Shown here in pieces: positions 16,934 through 25,878 of a stretch of DNA of 48,909 nt; position 1 is the first letter of the stretch; every line of letters starts with the position of its first letter. Origin of the DNA: a bacterium (GTDB taxonomy: Bacteria > AUK180). The notes below the pieces were generated by a model. The model did no database searches and was not told the origin of the DNA. It worked only from the letters and a program-made list of their open reading frames with translations. A program made the translations under genes and the position numbers. The DNA is taken from contig JAGLGN010000004.1 in the NCBI GenBank assembly GCA_023144005.1, positions 1 through 48,909 on the forward strand, in the 5' to 3' direction.

Positions 16934-18739
16934 CTATATTTTCAGCGGATCGTAATTAGCACCGTCCGCGGTAAAAAATTTGCTGAAAAACTCATAAAAG
17001 GTCAGTCTCATGGATTGAATGAAGACCACAAGGCCCTCAAGCAATATCACGAATATATTCCAGAAGACTAGCAGCACGATCGCGCTGAACCCTTTCAACT
17101 CCATACCTTCAATGATAAGAAAACTGGCGGAAGATAACGCCACATGGGCAAGCAGGAAAGCCGCTACCCTTATAAATGAGACAGTATTTGACAGAAATTC
17201 TATGAACCAGATAAAGACCAGCATCCCCTGTGTAAGCCCCTTTTCGAGGCCTTCTCTTTTAACATTAAAAAATACCTTGACCATCAATTCCCCGACGGTG
17301 AGGAATATCAGTAATTTGACGCCGAATCCCTTCGGAAGAATACCGCGCCATATCAAAAGCGGGATCACTATCAGCTGCAGATAGAATACAAGGGCAATAA
17401 TACCCCATTCATCAAAGAACATCTCGTAAATGTCTTTTTTTATGAACTTTTGAAAAATATTTAAAAGCGCGCCCAATATATTCACGATCACCCCTGCGGC
17501 GATCGCGCCGAAGAGGATGAAGTATAGCTGATGATACGGCCTGAATAAAAGCGGCTTCATCACCTCTTCATTTCCGAAAAGGGAACCGAATAAGAGTCCG
17601 AATATCATTGAAGAGCCGCCCAAAAAGAGCAGCAGCGAGGCGAACTTTTTATAATTGGGAGAAAATAGCATAAGTATTCCGAATGTCATCAGGACAGAGC
17701 CGTGACCGAGGTCGCCGAACATAAATCCGAATAGAAAGCAGTAGATCACGGCAAAGATGATCACCGGATTGAAATAACCGTATCTGGGATTCCCGTATTG
17801 AGCTACCAGCATATTGAAAGGACCCAATATCGAGGAAGGGGAAAATCTCACAGGGATGCTGGCATTGCCCTTTTCCTCTTCGTAGAACTCATAGTAAAGA
17901 TTATGATCGGTGAGTATCTTCTTGAAATCGGTACTCTTTGACTCGGGGATCCAGCCGGAGAAGATGGATACATAATCGCCTTCGAAAACACCTGCCTTGA
18001 ACTTATCGACCTCCCTGTAGAAACGGACATTGAATTTAAAATGGGGCATATCCTCTTTTATCTTTTCAACGAAGCGCTTTACCCTCAGATTGAAATTCCT
18101 CATGCCCTCAAGCAGGCCCCATTTCTTATTTTCCAATGCCTCAAAAAGATCGGCGCCGGGTTTGAACTTCACCATCTCAAAGAAATGATTGCCGTTCAAT
18201 TCCTTGACGATATCGTATATGATATTTCTGGAGGTGCGCTCCAATGTTATCAGGAAATACACCGCGCTGTCCTTGAATTCCTCATATGTCCCCAGAAGCC
18301 CGTATTTATCTATATATTCGTTCATCAGCGTCACATGCTCAAGCGGGATAGTGAAAAAGAGCTGTTTCTCGCTCAATACTTCGGGGGTCTGCGGGTACAT
18401 CTCAAAGAAGGCCGTATAATTGTTGATAATGGCAGCACGCTGATTCAATCTCTCCCTGCTCTCCATAAACAGCCGGTACTTGGATTCGTCGGAAGTGAGT
18501 TTTTTATTGAGCTCCTCAAAGCTCATCAGCTTCTCTTCCCTGGGGAATTTGTTGTCGAATTCCTTTTCAAAGAATTTTAGCGTCTCCTCGAGCTTGGCGA
18601 TATCTGAAAATTCGGGTTTGGTCCTCTTTTCAATATGAAGCGACCCGCTCTTCATTATATCGGGCAGGATGAATGGAAGTTTGTCATTCGCCGCGACAAT
18701 AAGGAATTTGTACATCTTCTCAGAGAATGTAATGTTCAT
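16934..18739 (-). CDS. ntpI: V/A-type ATPase subunit I (a-type stator)
   Basis: 601 residues: a cytoplasmic N-terminal half (about 1-300) and a C-terminal half with about seven membrane segments starting near YFNPVIIFAVIYCFLFGFMF. The essential stator arginine sits in SFIRVAAFLLAHVALS. Together with the K ring it forms the ion path. It overlaps subunit C by 4 bases. Family length is usually 600-680. Confidence 0.95.
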   Translation of the reverse strand: MNITFSEKMYKFLIVAANDKLPFILPDIMKSGSLHIEKRTKPEFSDIAKLEETLKFFEKEFDNKFPREEKLMSFEELNKKLTSDESKYRLFMESRERLNQRAAIINNYTAFFEMYPQTPEVLSEKQLFFTIPLEHVTLMNEYIDKYGLLGTYEEFKDSAVYFLITLERTSRNIIYDIVKELNGNHFFEMVKFKPGADLFEALENKKWGLLEGMRNFNLRVKRFVEKIKEDMPHFKFNVRFYREVDKFKAGVFEGDYVSIFSGWIPESKSTDFKKILTDHNLYYEFYEEEKGNASIPVRFSPSSILGPFNMLVAQYGNPRYGYFNPVIIFAVIYCFLFGFMFGDLGHGSVLMTFGILMLFSPNYKKFASLLLFLGGSSMIFGLLFGSLFGNEEVMKPLLFRPYHQLYFILFGAIAAGVIVNILGALLNIFQKFIKKDIYEMFFDEWGIIALVFYLQLIVIPLLIWRGILPKGFGVKLLIFLTVGELMVKVFFNVKREGLEKGLTQGMLVFIWFIEFLSNTVSFIRVAAFLLAHVALSSASFLIIEGMELKGFSAIVLLVFWNIFVILLEGLVVFIQSMRLTFYEFFSKFFTADGANYDPLKI

Positions 18740-19527
18740 ATTATCGTATTCGTCAATCTTTGACGGTTAATTCCAAGTTCCAGGCAATTAATGCTCGCAA
18801 GTATCAACTCACTCTGGCGGACAAAGAGAAATATCTCCGCCAGTATGCGCGACAGAACATTATCCATGTCCATCGAGCGTTCCATTTTGAGCAGGTAGGA
18901 GTAAAACACCACCTTGGCGGCCTCGAACATCTCCTGCAAGCCGTTCAAGTCGAATATATGGTCGTAATCAGCCAGTTGGCCCCTTGGGAACTCCGGGGTC
19001 TCGGACTCGAATATCATTTTAAAGACCTCACGGGTATCAAGGTCCAGAAATTCCAGATCATGCTTGCGGAACACCACATCCTGTACCTGATAAGCCGTTC
19101 GGACACGGTAGAGAAAAAGGACTAAAAGGATGTCGAACCACTGCCGGAAGATGCTTTCACCGCTCCACTTCACCTCGGCAAGATGACCCATCGCGATATG
19201 TATCTTCTTGAACTTTACTGCGACCTCATCCGATCCGCCCAGAGGGACCTTGTACAAAAGCAGGTCCCGAAAGCTCAGGCCCGGCATATTGATCTTGAGA
19301 AAAGGTTTGATCTTGGCAAGGTAATCTTCCCTCACATAATCAAAGAACTCCTCCACATCCGCCTTGCTGTTTATCTCTCTATTGAGATTGAACATCGCCT
19401 TCAATCTCTTGAATAATTCCTCCATATCCCCGATCCGGGTTATCTGCAGAAGCTCTTCTTTATTGAGCAAGTTACGCTTCAAGCCCTGGAGAATAGTAAA
19501 GATCTCAATAAAATCATAGGAGTTCAT
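18736..19527 (-). CDS. ntpC: V/A-type ATPase subunit C/AC39-like (central stalk socket)
   Basis: 263 residues, shorter than the usual 320-350. Helical, with motifs such as FFDYVREDYLAKIKP and a C-terminal EIFLFVRQSELILASINCLELGI. It would seat the rotor shaft on the K ring. Its position between the coiled-coil G/H gene and subunit I, with overlaps on both sides, supports the call more than sequence does. Confidence 0.7.
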   Translation of the reverse strand: MNSYDFIEIFTILQGLKRNLLNKEELLQITRIGDMEELFKRLKAMFNLNREINSKADVEEFFDYVREDYLAKIKPFLKINMPGLSFRDLLLYKVPLGGSDEVAVKFKKIHIAMGHLAEVKWSGESIFRQWFDILLVLFLYRVRTAYQVQDVVFRKHDLEFLDLDTREVFKMIFESETPEFPRGQLADYDHIFDLNGLQEMFEAAKVVFYSYLLKMERSMDMDNVLSRILAEIFLFVRQSELILASINCLELGINRQRLTNTII

Positions 19528-19828
19528 TTTTTAGCTTCTTAAGAATATTCCCCTTTCTCTCTTCAAATCTGAACATCAATTGATCATGAAGGGCTTCCGC
19601 CTCCTCATTTCTGTATATGCGGATCTCTTCGATCGCTTTCTCGATATCCGCTTCCATCTCGGCTTTCAATTTGTCGTAATTCTTTCTGTATTTAACCTGC
19701 AGTTTCTCATATTTCTTAATGTGTTCCAGCTCAGTTGATGAATACTCTTTTTTTAATTCCTCTTCAAAGGTCTTCAACTCTTTATTAATGGCGTGAAATT
19801 TTTCAATGAATGTCTTATCCTTCTTCAT
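19514..19828 (-). CDS. Coiled-coil protein, candidate V-ATPase peripheral stalk subunit G/H
   Basis: 104 residues, almost entirely charged heptad-type helix (EEELKKEYSSTELEHIKKYE, KLKAEMEADIEKAIEEI). Subunit G/H of V/A ATPases is a helix of about 100 residues that pairs with subunit E, and no other G/H candidate is in this operon. It overlaps subunit C by 14 bases and the 46-residue membrane protein by 14 bases. The assignment is by size, composition and place. Confidence 0.65.
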   Translation of the reverse strand: MKKDKTFIEKFHAINKELKTFEEELKKEYSSTELEHIKKYEKLQVKYRKNYDKLKAEMEADIEKAIEEIRIYRNEEAEALHDQLMFRFEERKGNILKKLKNELL

Positions 19829-19955
19829 CTTCTTCGCCTTCTTTGTCTTTCTTTTTGAATAATTCCTTCAGAATGAAGTAGAGCAGCAAGAGCAATACCC
19901 CTACTTTTAAAATGGAAAAGATCGCGAATAATATAAAATTGATCACCTCAACCAT
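19815..19955 (-). CDS. 46-residue single-pass membrane microprotein in the V-ATPase operon
   Basis: An ATG at 19953-19955 opens a 46-codon frame ending in TAA at 19815-19817. The product starts MVEVINFILFAIFSILKVGV, one hydrophobic helix of about 27 residues, and ends with a highly charged Lys/Glu/Asp tail. It overlaps dgkA by 8 bases and the coiled-coil gene by 14 bases, the same tight overlap style as the rest of the operon, which supports translation. The GAGG inside the first codons (GTTGAGGTG) belongs to the frame. I do not recognise the family; possible roles are an ATPase assembly factor or membrane anchor for the peripheral stalk. Confidence 0.6.
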   Translation of the reverse strand: MVEVINFILFAIFSILKVGVLLLLLYFILKELFKKKDKEGEEDEEG

Positions 19956-20310
19956 TTATCAGCTCCAATATAGGGGGAAGAAAAAATAATACCCCTACCA
20001 AAACGGCTGTAAGAGATACGAGCAGAACCGCTCCGGCGGAGATATCCAACGCCAGTTTTATTATATCACTTTTTTCGCCCTTTGAAACAAAATGCGCCAA
20101 AGTTTCCACAGAATCATTGAAAAGTTCAGCCGACAGAACACCGGCGACCAGAATGATCACGATAACTATCCTCTCTATGGGCAATTTCAAAAATATAGAC
20201 AGTGTTATCGCACATATCCCACAGATGATGTGAAAAAGGTAGGTTCTCGGTTCCCGTATGACCCTCGTGAGTCCCCTGAAAGCATTTCGGAATTTGAGGT
20301 AAATTCGCAT
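19948..20310 (-). CDS. dgkA: Diacylglycerol kinase / undecaprenol kinase (DgkA family)
   Basis: 120 residues with three membrane helices. Family motifs: NAFRGLTRVIREPRTY at the N terminus and VLSAELFNDSVETLAHFVS with the catalytic Glu, then DISAGAVLL. The enzyme phosphorylates diacylglycerol or undecaprenol at the inner membrane. It is the first gene of the V-ATPase operon and has a -10 box only 5 bases before its ATG and no ribosome binding site, which suggests a leaderless mRNA. The protein ends with FLPPILELING. Confidence 0.9.
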   Translation of the reverse strand: MRIYLKFRNAFRGLTRVIREPRTYLFHIICGICAITLSIFLKLPIERIVIVIILVAGVLSAELFNDSVETLAHFVSKGEKSDIIKLALDISAGAVLLVSLTAVLVGVLFFLPPILELING

Positions 20311-20315
20311 GTATT

Positions 20316-20344
20316 GTTATAACATATTTCGTAAATCTCAACAA
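20316..20344 (-). promoter_or_regulatory. Promoter of the dgkA/V-ATPase operon
   Basis: A -35 box TTGTTG and a -10 box TATAAC with a 17-base spacer. The -10 box ends 5 bases before the dgkA ATG, so transcription should start at or next to the A of ATG. TGTTATAACA, a perfect palindrome, covers the -10 box and could be an operator. Confidence 0.55.
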
Positions 20345-20617
20345 ATGGATTTTTCATCGTTTTGATGCTTAGAGATCGACCCTAACTATCCTCTGTCTAT
20401 ATTCATTTATGGGTGTAGATATCTTCCCCTCCACCACTTTACACTTCAGACTTCACACCTCACACGGGCTACCAGCCCTTGCCATATCTTGAGCAGGTGT
20501 CAAGCGAAGTGCGTAGCACTTCATCGTTCACAGGTTCCAAGTTCGCATGTTCACATGTTGAGAAAAAACGTTCGAGATAAAATTCTCTTTATGTTCTATC
20601 TTTTAATTGCCAAGCAA
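20345..20617. repeat. Intergenic repeat words and hairpins
   Basis: Holds CACTTCAGACTTCACACC words, a hairpin GGGCT-ACC-AGCCC (about 20465-20477), and the perfect hairpin GAAGTGC-GTA-GCACTTC at 20506-20522, then GTTCGCATGTTCACATG. No coding frame is convincing. The hairpins lie downstream of the lipoprotein gene on its strand but no T run follows them. Confidence 0.6.
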
Positions 20618-21064
20618 TTATTCTTGTGTATCCTGGATTTTTTCTTCCACGAATGGAGCGACATCCTCGACGACTAAGCGCTTTAGCTCTTTCGTCAATA
20701 CCTTGAGGGCTTCTTTGGCCTCACTGCTCATCTCCGAGAGTTTATCATCCAGCTCCGAATCCATGATGTAGAATTTTGTGGGAAAAAGCGGGATGGAGAT
20801 GGTCTTGACACGGCCCTTGAATTTTGCCTTCTTGCCTTCCACCAATAATGTATCGGTCTCGCCAATATAGACGATGTTATTCTTGCCGGCTTCAAGCTTC
20901 ACAAATGTATAGTCTCCTACTTTTGATACTTCATTCACCTGCGCCGAGACGGTGACATCCTGATCCTTGAATTTCGCCGGATCATCCTTGATATCCATTA
21001 TGTCAACTGTGCAACCGGCGAGCAATAATATGACTGATAAAATGAGAACTATCTTGATTTTCAT
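20618..21064 (-). CDS. Small lipoprotein with an OB-like central domain
   Basis: 148 residues. The ATG at 21062-21064 lies 6 bases after GAGGAG and gives a lipoprotein signal with lipobox LLLAGC. The middle (DVTVSAQVNEVSKVGDYTFV and KAKFKGRVKTI) resembles OB-fold nucleic-acid or cytochrome-assembly-like domains that evaluate 'pay for expression' strands in many lipoproteins, but this is only a fold impression. The C terminus is an acidic helix. A strong promoter precedes it and it is a single-gene unit. Function unknown. Confidence 0.7.
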   Translation of the reverse strand: MKIKIVLILSVILLLAGCTVDIMDIKDDPAKFKDQDVTVSAQVNEVSKVGDYTFVKLEAGKNNIVYIGETDTLLVEGKKAKFKGRVKTISIPLFPTKFYIMDSELDDKLSEMSSEAKEALKVLTKELKRLVVEDVAPFVEEKIQDTQE

Positions 21065-21085
21065 GTTCACTCCTCTCGTATGCAT

Positions 21086-21114
21086 ATTATATGCTATTGT
21101 AGATTCATTTTCAA
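21086..21114 (-). promoter_or_regulatory. Promoter of the small lipoprotein gene
   Basis: A -35 box TTGAAA and a -10 box TATAAT with a 17-base spacer, 21 bases upstream of the ATG. Near-consensus sigma-70-type promoter. Confidence 0.7.
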
Positions 21115-21414
21115 TATTCCTGAAAATGGGTTGTTGGTTGAATAGTATGCATTAGAGGTTGGTTGGGGAATAAGTAAGGATAGGAGGGGGGGGGGGGCGA
21201 TATCATGTGTTCTGCAAGGAGGGGCCCCTGTTTAATTCTTCTTCCGTCATTGCAAATTATCCTAAAGAGTTAGAATCATTCACTTCGCGGAATATTTCCT
21301 CTCCTTTTGTACACTACAACTGGTTTTCCTGCATTATTCACATTTTATTTCTGTAAGTCAACGGAGATAGCAACGCGTTATTGAAACTCCTCTTTTTCAC
21401 AACAGTATAAAATA
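21115..21414. other. Non-coding region with a 12-base poly-G tract
   Basis: No gene is seen between the lipoprotein promoter and the long TPR gene. A run of 12 G lies at 21186-21197, and the palindrome AGGGGCCCCT lies near 21221-21231. Words of the GAGGTTGGTTG type occur at 21151-21165. No clear terminator for the TPR gene was found. Confidence 0.7.
21186..21197. repeat. Poly-G homopolymer (12 G)
   Basis: Twelve consecutive G bases in a non-coding region. Such tracts slip easily during replication and in sequencing, so the exact length is doubtful. Confidence 0.8.
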
Positions 21415-24400
21415 TTACTTATGGTATTTACTAGAAATTATTTCTTTTGATTTTGGTCGCATTCTTTTCCTTTTGATAGTATATGATTCTGATTTTCTCA
21501 AAATCGTTAACAGATAATCTTTCTCCTTACTATCAAATATTTTTTCTAGTATTTCTTTTGAAGCAGAGTCACTTTTTTTGATTCTTGCTGCTTTATCAGC
21601 AGATTCTTTAGCCTCTTCAAATTGTTTGTTGAGTAAATGTGCCTTTGCTAGTCTCATTAAGATTGAATAATTATAATCTCTGAACTTTGGTAGAATATCT
21701 GATAGGATCTCAATCTCTTTTGCATGCTGCTCAATTTTTCTGAAGATAGAACACAGAGAAATATATCCCATTATACCATCCGGGTTCGTCTTAATTGCTT
21801 TCTTCGCGGTTTGCTCAGCTTCTTTCATCTGCCCATTGTAAGAATAAGCCTCTGAAATTTTACAGAGGATTGAATAAGCATAATCACTGAACTTCGACAG
21901 AATATCTAACAGGATCGTGATTTCCTTGGTATACTGCTCAGAATTTCTGTAGACAGAGCATAAAAGAATATATCCTTTTATATCATCCGGGTTCGTCTTA
22001 ATTGCTTTCTTCGCGGTTTGCTCGGCTTCTTTCATCTGCCCATTGTAAGAATAAGCCACTGAAATTTTACAGAGGATTGAATAAGCATAATCACTGAACT
22101 TCGACAGAATATCTAACAAGATCATGATTTCCTTGGCATACTGATTAGATTCATTGTATGTAAACCATAGAGAATGATATCCGTCAATATCATCCGGTTT
22201 CATCTTAATTGCTTTCTTCGCGGTTTGCTCGGCTTCTTTCATCTGCCCATTGTGTAAATAGGCCACTGATAGTTTACAAAGGACGGAATACTTACTATCC
22301 TTGAACTTCGACAGAATATCCAAAAAGATCGTAATTTCTTTTGCATACTGCTCAGAATTTCTGTAGACAGAGCATAAAAGAATATATCCTTGTATATCAT
22401 CCGGGTTCGTCTTAATTGCTTTCTTCGCGGTTTGCTCGGCTTCTTTCATCTGCCCATTGTAAGAATAAGCCTCTGAAATTTTACAGAGGACAGAATACTT
22501 CTGATCCTTGAACTTCGACAGAATATCTAACAAGATCATGATTTCCTTGGCATACTGCTCAGAATTTCTGTAGACAGAGCATAAAAAAATGTATCCTTTT
22601 ATATCATCCGGTTTCATCTTAATTGCTTTCTTCGCGGTTTGTTCGGCTTTTTTCATCTGTCCACTGCGTGAATAGACCATCGACAGTTTGCAAAGGACAG
22701 AATACTTCTGATCCTTGAACTTCGACAGAATATCTAACAGGATCGTGATTTCCTTGGTATACTGATTAGATTCATTGTATGTAAACCATAGAGAATAATA
22801 TCCGTCAATATCACCCGGTTTCATCTTAATTGCTTTCTTCGCGGTTTGTTCGGCTTCTTTCATCTGTCCATTGTAGGAATAAGCCTCTGAAATTTTACAG
22901 AGGACAGAATACTTCTGATCCTTGAACTTCGACAGAATATCTAACAGGATCATGATTTCCTTGGCATACTGCTCAGAATTTCTGAAAATAGAACCTAGAA
23001 TAATATATCCTTCGACATCGTCCGGTTTCATCTTAATTGCTTTCTTCGCGGTTTGTTCGGCTTCTTTTATCTGCCCATTGAATAGATAGGCCACTGATAG
23101 TTTGCAAAGGATGGAATACTTACTATCCTTGAACTTCGACAGAATATCTAACAGGATCATGATTTCCTTGGTATACTGATTAGATTCACTGTATGTAAAC
23201 CATAGAGAATAATATCCGTCAATATCATCCGGTTTCATCTTAATTGCTTTCTTCGCGCTTTGTTCGGCTTCTTTTATCTGCCCATTGAATAGATAGGCCA
23301 CTGATAGTTTGCAAAGGACGGAATACTTACTATCCTTGAACTTCGACAGAATATCTAACAGGGTCGTGATTTCCTTGGTATACTGATTAGATTCATTGTA
23401 TGTAAGCCATAGAGAAATATATCCGTATAAATCATCCGGTTCGAGCTTAATTGCTTTCTTCGCGGTTTGCTCGGCTTCTTTCATCTGCCCATTGTGTAAA
23501 TAGGCCACTGATAGTTTGCAAAGGACGGAATACTTACTATCCTTGAACTTCGACAGAATATCTAACAAGATCATAATCTCTTCAGGATATTGATGTAGAG
23601 TCCGGTAAGTCCTTCCAAGCTTGTTATAGATTTCAATTTTATTAGGAAACAGCTCAATGGCTTTCTTGAGGGGGCTTATTGAGTCTTCAATATTGTCTGA
23701 ACAGTAAAATATATCGGCTTCTTGCAGATAAGGCTCCTCCGATTTATCAACCTTAAATAGTTCTTCAAGCAATAAGTTTGCCCCTTTAATATTTTTCACG
23801 CCAATATTTATAGTCAAACTAGCACTTAACAAAGATGATTTAATTTCGTCTTCAATGTCCAATTGACAAAGTTTTTCAACAAGATTAGTGGCGTTTCTAA
23901 TAATAATTTCGTCTTTGAGTACTTTCTTCTCTGCTATTTTAAACCAGCTATTTAAACCAATTACAATTTCTTGATTAAAGCTTACTTCGAAGTTTGATAA
24001 ATCAAACTTGCTTCTATTATTTCCGACGAAGGAAACCATCGAAAATAATGATTTAGTTTCCCACTCCTGAAGAGACTTCGCAAATCTACTTAGAAATAAG
24101 AAAGATAATTCTTCTTTTGACTTTAGATATGCATTAAGTTTTAAAACAAGAAACTCTATCGAAGGTGCAATCTCTTTAGAAAAAGGTTCATTTCCCACAT
24201 CCTCTCTTTGTTTATTTATGTAATCTATCAAATATGCGGAAAATTTTACCACTAAATCATCATCAAATTCTTTGACGGGAATGGTTTCATCTTCCTTTCC
24301 AATCTCCTCGGAAGTTTCTAGTCGATACCATTCTTTAGTGATTGGTTTAAACAAAGGTTCATTAGACTTAAATATTTCATCAATATTGGTATTTGAGGAA

Positions 24401-25869
24401 GGAAGCTTCTTTGCTTTTAGGAATATTTTAATAATACCTCTATCGAAAATTCCCAAAGGATATAGAATTCTAATTAATTCTTTAGTTAAAGAAGATCGAT
24501 TAGAAGTAAGTGATTCATAATTGTCTTCAAGAATAGGGTTTAGACTCTGTCCATCTTTTGAAAGTTTACAAAATGTGAAAAAGAGATTTTCTGCATTAAT
24601 GGCCTTTTTTATATCAATTAATATTCCTTCTTCACCTTCACTATTAACATCACTATGATCGATAATATTAAGAATCCGATTCACTTTTATGTTTGTTGAC
24701 CATTCTGGGACCCAGTCAATTATATCCTTCTTAATTAAACGTGAAACAAAACTATTTTGATACGTATTACTAATTTGCCCTATTTCTAATTCTTTAATTT
24801 TAGCTTTGCCAATTTTTATATCATCTGCAACACGAACATATTCTCCATAATTATTAGGGCGGCCGAGATTAGGATGACATATTCCCGATATTAATTGTTC
24901 TTTTACATATCGAGTTTCTTTTTTCAATTCTTTAATAACTGTTTTAGTTACATATGAAGCTTCCTCATTGGATAATTTTCTATAATCATTACTTATTTTA
25001 TCAAATAAGTTATCCTTTATCTTACGATCATAAATATCTACAAATGTCTTTGCAGGTAAAAAGAAGGTTGTGTTCCATAGAAGATTTTTCCGCATTTCGA
25101 AATAAAATATTGAATATAATAAATCCTTGTAGTTCGAATTGTCTTTATGTTCAAGATAAAATTTCTTAAATTGTTTATAAATCTGAAAATTGTTGAGATT
25201 TGTATAGGTTATCCTTGTTCTATAATTTTCTAATTTATTAGAAATATTAGAAACCGTATTCAATCTATCAGTTTGCAGTCCTTTAACATCGGCACCAAAT
25301 TGCAAAGGAAGTTTTGTTGTTTTACTAAAATGTCTAAAAAATTCCTTATATACATGCTTTTCATATTCCAAATCCTTTTCAGATGGATCTCCTAAGGGAT
25401 AAGAGATACAGCCCCAAGGCGCTCCATATGGATAGGTTTCATGCTTGAAGTTTATAATATCTTTTTGCTCAATATTAGTAAATAATTCAGAGAGGGCAAT
25501 TTGCAAATATTTTGCTTTTTTCTTGTCATCTTTTCTCCAGTATTTATCAATCATAAATTCGTGTATCCACCAATTCGAAGTAAGTTTATTAACAATTAAA
25601 TGTTCATACTTCTTATATTTAGCGGGAATGAGTGTTTTCGCTATTTCGGTAATTACTTCAATATTGTTTATTATTATCTGTGCCTTGTTTAAGGGCATTT
25701 CTAAGAATATCTCACCCTGATAATTAAAGAATTCTGGTCTGTATTTATAGCTATATTCAATATCCATGAAAGATCTAATCGCATTAAAGAAAAGACTTTT
25801 TACCAAGCTCTCCGAAATTATTGAACTGAAATACTTAATCCTCTTGAAATATCTATCTTGTTCAGTCAT
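21415..25869 (-). CDS. 1484-residue protein: unknown N-terminal half and nine near-identical TPR-pair repeats
   Basis: Residues 1 to about 765 match no family I recognise; they are helical, A/T-rich in codon use, and lack a signal peptide. From about residue 766 there are nine 69-residue units (34 plus 35, two TPRs each), for example LLDILSKFKDSKYSVLCKLS with AEQTAKKAIKMKPDDI, then one divergent unit and a Lys/Arg-rich tail. The units are so alike at DNA level (207-base period) that recent duplication is likely. It is the last gene of a three-gene cassette, 9 bases after the 225-residue gene, with a KAP NTPase first. TPR arrays next to P-loop NTPases are common in STAND-type and other defence sensors, so a sensor role is plausible but unproven. 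Confidence 0.8.
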   Translation of the reverse strand: MTEQDRYFKRIKYFSSIISESLVKSLFFNAIRSFMDIEYSYKYRPEFFNYQGEIFLEMPLNKAQIIINNIEVITEIAKTLIPAKYKKYEHLIVNKLTSNWWIHEFMIDKYWRKDDKKKAKYLQIALSELFTNIEQKDIINFKHETYPYGAPWGCISYPLGDPSEKDLEYEKHVYKEFFRHFSKTTKLPLQFGADVKGLQTDRLNTVSNISNKLENYRTRITYTNLNNFQIYKQFKKFYLEHKDNSNYKDLLYSIFYFEMRKNLLWNTTFFLPAKTFVDIYDRKIKDNLFDKISNDYRKLSNEEASYVTKTVIKELKKETRYVKEQLISGICHPNLGRPNNYGEYVRVADDIKIGKAKIKELEIGQISNTYQNSFVSRLIKKDIIDWVPEWSTNIKVNRILNIIDHSDVNSEGEEGILIDIKKAINAENLFFTFCKLSKDGQSLNPILEDNYESLTSNRSSLTKELIRILYPLGIFDRGIIKIFLKAKKLPSSNTNIDEIFKSNEPLFKPITKEWYRLETSEEIGKEDETIPVKEFDDDLVVKFSAYLIDYINKQREDVGNEPFSKEIAPSIEFLVLKLNAYLKSKEELSFLFLSRFAKSLQEWETKSLFSMVSFVGNNRSKFDLSNFEVSFNQEIVIGLNSWFKIAEKKVLKDEIIIRNATNLVEKLCQLDIEDEIKSSLLSASLTINIGVKNIKGANLLLEELFKVDKSEEPYLQEADIFYCSDNIEDSISPLKKAIELFPNKIEIYNKLGRTYRTLHQYPEEIMILLDILSKFKDSKYSVLCKLSVAYLHNGQMKEAEQTAKKAIKLEPDDLYGYISLWLTYNESNQYTKEITTLLDILSKFKDSKYSVLCKLSVAYLFNGQIKEAEQSAKKAIKMKPDDIDGYYSLWFTYSESNQYTKEIMILLDILSKFKDSKYSILCKLSVAYLFNGQIKEAEQTAKKAIKMKPDDVEGYIILGSIFRNSEQYAKEIMILLDILSKFKDQKYSVLCKISEAYSYNGQMKEAEQTAKKAIKMKPGDIDGYYSLWFTYNESNQYTKEITILLDILSKFKDQKYSVLCKLSMVYSRSGQMKKAEQTAKKAIKMKPDDIKGYIFLCSVYRNSEQYAKEIMILLDILSKFKDQKYSVLCKISEAYSYNGQMKEAEQTAKKAIKTNPDDIQGYILLCSVYRNSEQYAKEITIFLDILSKFKDSKYSVLCKLSVAYLHNGQMKEAEQTAKKAIKMKPDDIDGYHSLWFTYNESNQYAKEIMILLDILSKFSDYAYSILCKISVAYSYNGQMKEAEQTAKKAIKTNPDDIKGYILLCSVYRNSEQYTKEITILLDILSKFSDYAYSILCKISEAYSYNGQMKEAEQTAKKAIKTNPDGIMGYISLCSIFRKIEQHAKEIEILSDILPKFRDYNYSILMRLAKAHLLNKQFEEAKESADKAARIKKSDSASKEILEKIFDSKEKDYLLTILRKSESYTIKRKRMRPKSKEIISSKYHK
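21690..23578. repeat. Nine tandem 207-bp repeats inside the long TPR gene
   Basis: The word ACTTCGACAG recurs every 207 bases (for example at 21891, 22098 and 22305). The units differ mainly in two exchangeable segments: SLWFTYNESNQY versus LCSVYRNSEQY in the second half, and SKYSVLCKLSVAYL versus QKYSVLCKISEAYSY versus YAYSILCKIS in the first. The variants are mixed between units, which suggests recombination or gene conversion between repeats. Confidence 0.9.
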
Positions 25870-25878
25870 TTGATTTCC

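Noticed and set aside
21690-23578. 207-base direct repeats that might be a CRISPR or other array
   Set aside because: They lie wholly inside one open frame, keep the frame and encode TPR units; period and lack of unique spacers exclude CRISPR.
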